From Plasmodium coatneyi (lineage: Eukaryota; Apicomplexa; Aconoidasida; Haemosporida; Plasmodiidae), in contig NC_033569.1 of the NCBI RefSeq assembly GCF_001680005.1, forward strand, positions 372,001 to 436,000: a DNA stretch of 64,000 nt, in the 5' to 3' direction. Positions 22,418 through 31,621 of the stretch are shown here, piece by piece. The notes under the pieces are model-generated. The model made no database searches and was not told the DNA's origin. It was given only the letters and a program-made list of their open reading frames with translations. A program made the position numbers and the translations under genes. How positions within the stretch are numbered: position 1 is the stretch's first letter; each line of letters starts with the position of its first letter.

Positions 22418-23901
22418 ATGGTAAAAACGGTAAGAGCATTAGTGGCTCATTCCTTCTTCACAACATAGAGAATTATGTATATATATGAAGTATATAATAT
22501 TCTCTGTGCATAATATAATAAATTAAAAAAAAATAAAGAATACACATTTATACATATTCCCCATAATTATATTTATAGCACTGCACTGTAGAAAAATTAC
22601 CTTCCAAACAAATATATAGAGAATTGGAACAGAATGGCAAACAAACATGTAACAACATCAGCACCTGGATAGGTGGAATAGAGGAAATAGTGGCAGATAA
22701 AGTCATAAAGAACCCGGAACTTGCACAATATCCCACTAGGATTGCGCAGGCCATGTGCAATGTGTCCACAGTAAATAAGGAGGAGGGACCGTGCGCGGAA
22801 ATATGTAATTATTTCTATTATTGGTTAGGGGATTTATTATCTAAGCACTGGAAAAGGAGTAAGGAATTTCAGGATATTATGGAGAAAATCTACACTAAAT
22901 TGAAGGAATTCGGCAACCAATGTAGTTACCAAACTATGCACAACACTGTTGACTGGCAATTTTTCCAATGGAGGAAAAAAATATTTGATTATCTGCAGGA
23001 CTATAAAACAATAATACAGCGATTAAAGGATTCTAAGTCTGGCGGGTTCTTTTGTACTCAAGAGTGTGAACAGTACGTGAAAGGAGATAAGGACGTTTAT
23101 GGAATGGTGGATGCAAATTGTGGGGAGAACAATATGGATGACTTCTGTAAAGAATTTAGGAAAAAGTTCAAGGAGCGTGCTGGTAGCAAGAATATTCCAA
23201 AACCGTCAGACTTTAAGTGTGACTCAGTGTCCGCAGGAGGTCCTGCGCCAGAAAAGGAGGGTGAGGAGGATCTCAGTTCCTGTTTCAAGCCGAAACCAAA
23301 CCCCAATCCAAATCAAGCTGGTAGTAGTGGCAGTTTTAGTGATGTAGATATTGATAGTGCTGCTAGCAGCATCGCCCCTGTTGCTGTGTCTGGTGGCGTA
23401 TTGGCTGCAGTAGGATTACCAACAATTGCTGCATTCATTGTATATAAAGTAATTATCACAATTATAATACAATTACAATTTGTAAAGTGAAATTATAAAT
23501 AATAATAATTATTATTAATATATATACCTTTATCTAAAATGAATGCATAGAATAAACTGTATACTGCACATTATATACATATATATACATGGAGTATATA
23601 TATATATGTATGTAATACATATTTCCATTCTTTCCTTCCTTTCTTTCAGTACACTTCTTTATTCTCTGGGATAAAAAACTCCTTTGGGAAGAGCAGAAGA
23701 AGGAGATCCACCATCGGACATGAATTAAACGCCTTCTCAGACGACTCAACAGAATATTTTACAGTGGGTTTCTCATCTAATTTATCAACAACAGATTCGA
23801 CAGATGTTTCTACCATATATAATGAGCCACCTAGAAGAGCAGGAACAAATAATAGGAGACCGCAACAGAATAGAAATAATATAAGTTATGGACGTATGTG
23901 A
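22418..23901 (+). CDS. kir: KIR protein (PIR superfamily) with a CD99-like stalk
   Basis: Single-domain KIR, three exons, about 377 aa. Exon 1 is probably 22418-22429 (MVKT, donor GTAAGAG); its assignment is the weakest part. Exon 2 is 22579-23448 and starts HCTVEKLPSKQIYRELEQ, with the core EICNYFYYWLGDLLSKHW and a Cys pattern typical of the family. Before the membrane it reads PKPNPNPNQAGSSGSFSDVD, strikingly like the Pro-Asn and SSGSFSDAD part of human CD99. The TM segment is AVSGGVLAAVGLPTIAAFIVYK. Exon 3 (23650-23901) is the cytoplasmic tail, YTSLFSGIKNSFGKSRRRRS to ISYGRM. Divergent from the KIR at 17.6-19.9 kb. Confidence 0.85.
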
Positions 23902-24534
23902 TGCGCTCCATTAAATGTGATGTTCACCCTTCGGAGGGGTGATATAAATAACCACGCACACAGTTCATATATAGTACAAGGTTACAATGGCATTCCTTCC
24001 TTTCGTTTCTTTTTTTTTTCCTTTATTTATTTTTTTTTTTTTGTATTGTACTAAGTATTTTATGCTGATGTGTAATTAATATAAGTGGAAAAAAAATTTT
24101 TTTTCACTTTATTTTGATTGTTTGTTTGGATAATTTTTTTTATTGAAGAATTAAAAAATGCTTATTCATTTTGTTATAAAAATTTTTAACTTCCTAAATT
24201 TTTTTTGTTTCTTAAAATAAATATTTTTGTGAAAATGTCAAGCACCTTTTTTCATTTTTCCGCCCCCCTTTTTTGAAGTATATTCTTTCCTTATGTGCTT
24301 ATTCCAACAAACACATGGAAGGAAGGAAAAAAAAAGTGAAATATGAAGAAAAGGAGGGAAAAAAAGGAACAATTAAGAAATAAAAAAGGAAAAGGTGAAA
24401 AAAGAAAGAAAAGTTCCCCTTGCTTCATTACATTGTATGAACTGTGAGTACTTATTTATGTTCCCTTTTTCTCTTCCTCGGAAGGCGGCAGGAAGGAAAC
24501 ACATTCCCCTTTCTTCCCTTTCCTCTTGTTGGTG
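23902..24534. other. Convergent KIR 3' spacer
   Basis: Spacer between two convergent KIR genes. It contains the shared 3' element listed at 24070-24300 and an A/G-rich tract at 24318-24412. No gene seen. Confidence 0.5.
24070..24300 (+). repeat. Shared KIR 3' element, copy 1
   Basis: AT-rich block with recognisable landmarks: TTATTTTGATTGTTTGTTTG, then TTATTGAAGAATTAAAAAAT, TCTTAAAATAAATATTTT and TTCTTTCCTTATGTG. The same order is found at 61.73-61.96 kb and, more diverged, at 46.4-46.6 kb. It follows KIR or SICAvar tail exons, so it is probably a duplicated 3' UTR/downstream block. Confidence 0.75.
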
Positions 24535-26478
24535 TTACATGCGACCGTAACCTACATTCGTTCTTTGATGCTGGCCTGGTGTATTATTATTATTATTTGT
24601 CGTATTTGTTCCTGCTCTTCTTTCTCTGTTAGGCTGTCTTCTGTGCGCCACAGAGCGTACTGTTCCATCTATTGTGGACACCTCCGTTGAATCATATGTT
24701 GAGCTACTTTCTGTGAATCTATCAAAGGTGCTCCCAGCGGATCTTCTCTTCCTTCTGTTGCTCCTTCCATTTCCAGAAGAGTGGTTACTAAACCAAGAAG
24801 ACCATGGTTTATACTGAAGGGAAGGAAGGTTGTTGTTATGGATTATTGGTGGAAGGAACGTTGTTAGAGGTGGTAGGGTGGAAGGAAGGGGTCTCAGGTG
24901 GAGGAAGGAAGGACGGGAGTGTCTAAGGAGGAAAAGAGTCTCTAAAGAAAGTAAAGGAGGGTCTAAAGAAGGAAAGGGCTGTAAGGAAGAAGGAAGGAAA
25001 TGAATTTCTAAGGAAGGAAGGAGGGTCTAAGGAGGAAGGAAAGGAAGGGTCTAAGGAAGGAGGCCTAAGGGGGGAAGGATGGGTCGTCTAAGGAAGGGGG
25101 GTCTAAGGAAGGTAGGAAGTATATTTATAATATTGTTAAATATTTCAATTTTTTTTATTTTTTAAAATTTTGGAATTTTTGATGCTTACTTTGTATAATA
25201 AGAAAGCGGCACCTATGGTTGCTAAGGTGCCAAAGATAGAAGAAAGGGAAGAAGTGGTGGTGGCGGAACGAACAGCTTCGTTTGCTTCACGGTGCATCTT
25301 TTTTATTAGTACTTCCATCTCTTGGTGGAGAATAGCTGTATCACAATGTACAGCATAAGTATTATTAAAGTTTTCACAATATGGTTTGTCCTTATGATTA
25401 CCATCCCCATCCTCTTTACACTTGTCCTTCATGGCCTTACATGCTGAGGAAAGTCTTGTCCAATAGTCTGACCACTTTTTCGCACAGGAGAGACTAGTCG
25501 TATTTAGTAAATTCGGTACATTCTTATAATGGTGGTAATAATCGAATATGATTTTCATGTGGGGGAAGATGGTATGGTCAGTAAAGTCATATTTGAAATC
25601 ACATTTATTTCCACTAGTGTGGGAAGAATTTTCTTCTAGCTTAGTGTAAATTTTTTGCAGGAGGTCTGACAAATTTTTATTACCTAAGTCATTCCAGTAC
25701 TTATCTCCGAACCAATAATAAAAGAAAACGCAGGGAGGATTATCACCCTTAGCCCTTGGTTGTTTATTCTGCTGACATGCGTATAAATAGGCGTGATCGA
25801 TTTTTGCAGCGTCGTTAATAATGTTTGTACATTCCGAACAGGCAGTCCGTAATTGGGACTTCAATTGTGTAGCACCACCTCCTCCACCATTTCCGAAATT
25901 TAAATAGAACTCGTTTTGTAAGGTTAACGTCTCAGTAATTGATTTTAGTTTACACGTCTGGGAGAGGGGTTATGTGTGGAAAATATATGTTGGCATATAT
26001 ATATGTAGACATACATATACAGTCATATATATATAGACATATGCTTGCATTCCCCATATACTCTCTCATAGGGTAAGGAAGGAGTGGGGGAAAGGAAGAA
26101 AGGGAAGCTTTTTTCTTCCCTCTCCCTCCTTCCTCCTTACTCCATCCTTCAAACCCTAACACAATCTTCCTTCAACCCTACAACTAACAACCTTCCCTTC
26201 CACCAACCACCCTAAACAAACTTTCATTCTTCCACCCCTAACAACATACCTACCACCTCTAACAACCTTCCCTGCAACATACCACCTGTAACAACCTTCC
26301 TTCCAACGAACACCACCCCTAACGACCCTTACTTCCACCGACCTAACAACCCACCTACGACCACCCTAACAACCTTTCTTCCTTCTTTAGACCGTCCTTT
26401 CCTTCCTTAATATTATTCCTTCAATATTCTTTCTCTTACCGGTGGTGTTGCTGGTGCTACTGGTGCAGTTTCTGACAT
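24535..26478 (-). CDS. kir: KIR protein (PIR superfamily)
   Basis: Three exons in phase 0, about 361 aa. Exon 1 is 26440-26478 (MSETAPVAPATPP). Exon 2 (25190-25957) starts TCKLKSITETLTLQNEF and carries the core PPCVFFYYWFGDKYWNDLG, conserved Cys residues and ALLYK-type TM segment (SSLSSIFGTLATIGAAFLLYK minus its last residues). Exon 3 (24535-24813) is the tail YKPWSSWFSNHSSGNGRSNR ending VGYGRM. It belongs to the same subfamily as the KIRs at 44.5 and 62.2 kb, which share SATTTSS before the membrane and the YKPWSSWF tail start. Intron 2 is G-rich minisatellite and intron 1 is C-rich minisatellite on the plus strand, so the ectodomain exon sits between inverted repeats. Confidence 0.88.
24840..25110 (+). 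repeat. Intronic GGAAGG/GGTCTAAGG minisatellite
   Basis: Irregular tandem units of GGAAGGAAGGGTCTAA type inside intron 2 of the KIR at 24.5-26.5 kb. Related arrays occur in other KIR introns in this window. Confidence 0.75.
26130..26400 (-). repeat. Intronic CCACCCCTAACAACC minisatellite
   Basis: Irregular C-rich units (CCACCTAACAACCTTCCTTCC type) on the plus strand inside intron 1 of the KIR at 24.5-26.5 kb, in the opposite orientation to the intron 2 array. Confidence 0.75.
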
Positions 26479-28654
26479 GGTGTATATATGTGATCGTGTT
26501 TGTATATATTTTCATATATGTCATAAAATTCTTCTATAAGGTGTTTACATATGTTGAACAAGAGTGTGAAAATTTTTTGTACAGTACAGAGAAAAAAAAT
26601 AAACATGAGTGAATAAGTATTCAGTTCCTGCTTCCTTTAATAATACACATATTCTTCATTTTTCAAGGAATAACAGTTTATTATGTATGTGAATTGAATT
26701 ATTGCTTTTACATTATTAATGTTAAAAGTAAGAATAAACATAATGGGATAACACAAATGAGAAAAGGAAGGAATCCTAACTTCCCATATGATCCTTTCCT
26801 TGATGCACTATATGATTGGATTTCATACGATTCCTTAGAATACTGTGCTATTATTTATACACTTTTCAACTTTCATATATATATATATGTAATAAAAATA
26901 ATGTGATATTCCTACTTTCCTTCCTTTTTTTGAATAGAAAATTTTCATATACATGTACATTACTTATTCTATATTTTTTTAGTGTTGTGTTTTATTGTTG
27001 TGTGTGTTTTAATAAGGGTGGAGTTGTTAGAAAATGTTAATATATATAGTTCATATATACACAGATCATCGTACCCTTTTTATCGTGTGCCCACATTTAT
27101 CTGTATTTAGTAAGGGAAGAAGCGTGCATATTTATAAAATGAATAGAAGGAAGGATATAATAAGAAGGAATTACATGAATTATGTAGATAAGGAAGAAGA
27201 AGAAAAAAAAATTCCCGGATATTCACACACACATTCCTATATAATAATGCTTTCCTATATAATGATACATTCTCGTGATACTCCCCCCTTTATTTGAGAT
27301 CGCTGCGTAGGAACAATTCCTTTATTTTTCTTTTTTTTTTAAATTTTATTTTTCCCCCCTTTTTCTTCGGTGAGTATATTATGAATACCTCATATGAAAT
27401 GCACATTATATGTTCTTTGAGCTAACCCCCCCCCTTTCCTTCTAATGTAAATTATATTTTTGCATATATTAATGTGCTCCTTCTTTTTTTTCTACTTTGG
27501 CAAAAATGTAAATGATTACGGTTCAAACATATGTAAAAAGAGGGAGGGGGACAATGTATACACAGAATGGGAAAAAAGGAAAGGGGAGAGGAGCGAGTGT
27601 GCACAATACTATACATATGTATACTTCCCCTCTTCCCTTGCACGAAATGTATGTGACACAATGGCAACGTGAAGAATACATGAAATGAAAGAATGAACGG
27701 AATAATTCTATATTACGATCGAACTACATGGTGCATAATATGCTTAAACCACCATAATTACTTTTATTTATTCATACAAATAATTATAATCCTGCGCACA
27801 ATATTCTTATATAACAATGAATAGGGAAGCCTACTGTTGAAAACCATCGTTGAAGTTCACTCTAGAAGTTCCTGATAAGAAGACGGGGCATGGGGGGAAG
27901 GAATTAAAGAGGAATGCGGAATATTAAGAATTTCCCTCTTATGTTCGTTATTATTTTCTTTGCACCACATATATATATAAATGTTTATGTACACTAAATA
28001 TAACCCGTAACATTGTGCACCATCGTTATCATTATGATCCCAATAGGTACTTCATTGTAACATATAATGGTTACAAGCCCCAAATTAAGGAAATGTACAC
28101 AGAATTCACCATGTTCTCTGTATATGTGTATACATTCAACTTATTCTTAAGAGTAGGTACAGGGAGGACCTCCACTTTATAATACCGTATTCCTTAATTA
28201 TGTTGCACATAACCATAATGATGTCGATTTTGCACGTGTTACCATGGTATGTTGCCCCATGTGAAGTGTGAACACAGAGTGGAATTTGCACAGTGAAAAA
28301 TCGTTTTATTAACTGAACTAAAGTAAAAACGACATCGAACATATGTAGACTTCCTTCTAACCCCCCCTTCCTTCGTCCTCCGTAGAACATTTATTTCCTT
28401 CCTCCTTAGACCTCCTTCTCTTCGTTCGTCCATAGACACTCCTTTCCTTCCTTTACTCCTTAAACGTCCCTTCCTTTCATAGACCCTCTTTTCCTTCCTT
28501 TCCTCCTTAGACCCTTCCTTAGACATCCTTTCCTTCCAGCCTACCACCCCTAACACCACACTCCTTCCTTCCACCTACCACCCCTAACAACCCACCTACA
28601 TTCTAATACCCCTAGGAACCTCCCTTCCACCTACCACCCCAAACAACCTTCGTA
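26479..28654. other. Intergenic, AT-rich
   Basis: More than 2 kb between a minus-strand KIR and an orphan plus-strand KIR tail. Several short open frames, none with a KIR motif or a domain. From about 28350 to 28650 the sequence turns into C-rich CCACCCCTAACAACC-type minisatellite, like a KIR intron 2 that has lost its upstream exon. Confidence 0.5.
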
Positions 28655-28964
28655 ATGTGATCTTCTACCATCATGGATAAGTAACTACATTAAGGGAGGA
28701 AAGAGCAGAAAAAAAAGCAATAGAAAGAGAACAACAACAATTGAAAGAGACTTTGGCGACACCTCAACAACAGAAGACGACACCTTAACAGAATATTCCA
28801 TGGACACTTCCACAAACGTGTCCACAACAACAGACAATTCTACAATATATAATGGTGGTAGGTCACCACCAGAACGACAACGGAAGTCACAATCACCTGG
28901 CCAAAGGGGAGGAACAACAAATAATAACGGACGACCAAAAAATATAAAGTATAAGCGTATATAA
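28655..28964 (+). pseudogene. Orphan KIR cytoplasmic-tail exon
   Basis: Open frame reading LLPSWISNYIKGGKSRKK, then TLTEYSMDTSTNVSTTT and ending NIKYKRI followed by TAA. This is the tail exon of a KIR, closest to the tails of the two-domain genes at 17.6 and 59.5 kb. No ectodomain or TM exon precedes it, and the splice acceptor expected before YNLLPSW is replaced by CTTCGTAATGTG with no usable AG. It is preceded by intron-type minisatellite, consistent with deletion of the rest of the gene. Confidence 0.75.
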
Positions 28965-29193
28965 TAGTGCTGTCCTTCTTCAGCGGAAGTTATAAATAAT
29001 ATGTGCAATGATATCCTTCCTTAAATTGTGCATAACATGAAATGTGCATTATCACATTATAAATAACATACATTATTTAGAATGAGCATTTTTTTTTAAT
29101 AAGATAACATATATTATTTTAAATAAGTTCTTTTTTAAAAGAAGAAGGAAAAGGAAAAAAAAAGAAAAAAAATTCCCCACTTAAAACTTTGAT

Positions 29194-30051
29194 TTAATAT
29201 ATTTCTTCCTTTCCTCCCGAGTAGTATAACCCTAATAGTATGCCCAATAGGGCAAGTCCTATGATTACGAAAGTTAAAGTACCTCCTATAACCGGTATAC
29301 TTAAAGTATTGGATGTAATTTTTAAGTAGGAAGCAAGGAGAGAGGACTGAATTCCATCATACAGAGCAAATGGATAAAGAATGGAAGCAGACAATATGAC
29401 GAATAACAAACTTTTACGTTTAATCCTGCAAAATTTACACTTCTTAAAATATGCTTTAAGTATGTCCTTTATAGATTTGTCCTTTAGGGTGGTATTTTTG
29501 TCCTTAATACATTTGTTATTTTTATTCCTTTCTCCTCTTCCATAAGGTAAATGTGTTAAATCCACTCTTGAATCAAAATTCGAATCGAATCTTGAATTTG
29601 ATTTTTTGGAATGTGTTCCTTCATATGGCAAAGTAATTTTAATGGGGTCTTTATAACTTCTACTATAATGTTGATTTGGCAAGTGTGTTTTTGTACTAGA
29701 TTCGCTCGTCCCTGATCCTTCACTGCTTGAATCGCTTCCATCTGACGAATCATATGGGTTGGTTATTCCTGTTGTTGTTGCACTACCATACCCTGATGAT
29801 GATGTGCTTAGGGCAGTCACCTAAAAGAAGAAAGGGTAAAAAAAGGAGTGTGCACATTCAAAATTTGTGGGGAGTATATATATAAGTATTACAATAAAAA
29901 AAATAAAATAAAATAAGTGTGCCATAATAATGAATATGCGCATATTTTTAAAATGAAGTGGCTATTATTTTACATTTTTTGGATATTGCCAACAGCACAA
30001 AAACAGGAAGTACAGGGAGGAAAGAAATATTAAATACTTCGGAGATGTCAT
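29194..30051 (-). CDS. Exported-type Plasmodium membrane protein, two exons
   Basis: Not a KIR. Exon 1 (29974-30051) encodes a signal/anchor sequence, MTSPKYLIFLSSLYFLFLCC, and splices in phase 0 (AAT, GTAAAA donor; CTTTTAG acceptor) to exon 2 (29194-29820). Exon 2 has a Ser/Gly-rich start (SSSGYGSATTTG), a basic middle (SRSYKDPIKI, RGERNKNNKCIKDKN) and two hydrophobic segments near the C-terminus (SLLFVILSASILYPFALYDG and FVIIGLALLGILLGLYYSGG). Total 234 aa. The two-exon plan with a hydrophobic first exon and C-terminal TM pair fits Plasmodium exported families. No canonical RxLxE/Q/D export motif is visible after the signal. I cannot name the subfamily. Confidence 0.7.
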
Positions 30052-30160
30052 TTTTATTTTGCTGTTTTTTTTTTAATTTTCTTTTTCTTTAAAAGGAAAC
30101 AAGTTTAAAATAAAGGATATTTTCCTTTCTTTCCTTTTTTTTTAGTAATACAAAGTGTTT

Positions 30161-30603
30161 AGTTGTTTGGGAAGTTGTTTGGGAAGTTGTTTGGGAAGTT
30201 GTTTGGGAAGTTGTTTGGGAAGTTGTTTGGGAAGTTGTTTGGGAAGTTGTTTGGGAAGTTGTTTGGGAAGTTGTTTATAAAGTTGTTTGGGAAGTTGTTT
30301 GGGAAGTTGTTTGGGAAGTTGTTTGGGAAGTTGTTTGGGAAGTTGTTTGGGAAGTTGTTTGGGAAGTTGTTTGGGAAGTTGTTTGGGAAGTTGTTTATAA
30401 AGTTGTTTGGGAAGTTGTTTGGGAAGTTGTTTGGGAAGTTGTTTGGGAAGTTGTTTGGGAAGTTGTTTGGGAAGTTGTTTGGGAAGTTGTTTGGGAAGTT
30501 GTTTGGGAAGTTGTTTGGGAAGTTGTTTGGGAAGTTGTTTGGGAAGTTGTTTGGGAAGTTGTTTGGGAAGTTGTTTATAAAGTTGTTTGTGAAGTTGTTT
30601 GCG
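30161..30603 (+). repeat. 12-bp minisatellite, about 37 units
   Basis: Near-perfect head-to-tail copies of AGTTGTTTGGGA. Three units carry TTTATAA instead of TTTGGGA, at 30276, 30396 and 30576, spacings of 120 and 180 bases (10 and 15 units), which points to block duplication. Because the unit is a multiple of three, the array is open in both directions (KLFG repeats on plus, NNFP repeats on minus). I do not call it a gene: there is no flanking coding sequence. It lies upstream of the exported-type gene at 29.2-30.1 kb. Confidence 0.9.
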
Positions 30604-31621
30604 TGCGCCACATTTGATTAACTGCTTTATTGTAGGGGTGTGTGTATAAAAGTGTAAACCTTTTACATTTAAACTTTTTATTAAAACATTTTTTTATTTA
30701 AATATTTTACTTTTAAAACTTTTTACTCTTATCTTTTTTTAAATTTAAAAATTAGAATAATAACATACATATATGTGGAAGGTGTTATGATAATAATGCA
30801 AAATAATGATCAAAAACAAAAAAGTAGTTCATTTTAATTACGCATATAATTATAGTATTTAAATTTAGTTAAGGTGGTTAGTACTTTTTTTCTATATAGA
30901 AAGGGAGAGAAGAAGAAAAAAAAAATAAAATAAATAATGTGAGCACTTTTTCTATTATATGTCGTACTATCCTAAGGTTGTAATGAAGGAGCTAATCATA
31001 TACACTTTTGAGCATATTGCAATTATGCATGTTTGTGCTCAAAAGTTTTGCTCCTCTTTTATTTTAGATATAAGGGTGAACAAAATCAGTTACAAAATAG
31101 AATGAGGGAGCAATGAGTCGGATTTTTTGCACGTTGTTGGTATTTTAGGGAGGATGGAAGGAAATGGAATGTTGTTAGGGTGTGGAATGTTCTTTTTCCC
31201 TTCCTTCCTTCAGGTATACAACGTTGCGTTGTATATGTGCATGTGTTTGCATATTTGCGCTCAAAAGAAAAAAAATTTAATTTTTCGCCTCTCCTATTTT
31301 AGACATAAGGGTGAAAAAAGAACATAGTTTAAAATTAGGAGCAATGAGTCGGATTTTTTGCATATTACGAATGATGGAATTTTTTATTTTTCCTTCCTTC
31401 CCTTTAAAAAAATATAAGGAACACGTGGTAGAACTTCCTTTTCTTTCGTTTCTTTTCTTTTTCTTTTTTTCTTTTTTTCTTTTTTTCTTTTTTTTTTTAA
31501 AAAAATGTATAATTAATTAAATAAAAAAAAGAAAAAAAGAAAAAGAAAAGAAACGAAAGAAAAGGAAGAAATAGAGAGAGAGAGAAGGAAGAAGGAAACA
31601 GTTCAAAAAAAGAGGAGGAAC
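30604..31621. other. Intergenic with duplicated block and hairpin
   Basis: AT-rich spacer. A short block around GCAATGAGTCGGATTTTTTG occurs at about 31110 and again at about 31342, each following text on a 'TAAGGGTGAA' stretch, so a local duplication of about 230 bases is likely. The 38-bp inverted repeat is listed separately. No gene seen. Confidence 0.5.
31434..31568. repeat. Perfect 38-bp inverted repeat
   Basis: The pyrimidine arm at 31434-31471 (starts CTTCCTTTTCTTTCG) is the exact reverse complement of the purine arm at 31531-31568. The 59-base loop is itself mostly T then A, so the stem could extend. It lies just downstream of the decayed KIR at 31.6-34.2 kb. Confidence 0.85.

Noticed and set aside
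30159..30621. 150-residue open frames of NNFP or KLFG repeats on both strands
   Set aside because: They follow only from a 12-bp unit that lacks stops; there is no start context or non-repeat coding sequence on either side.
30604..31620. CRISPR-like array or tRNA genes in the repeat-rich spacers
   Set aside because: No spacer/repeat alternation and no cloverleaf candidate seen; the organism is a eukaryote with minisatellites.
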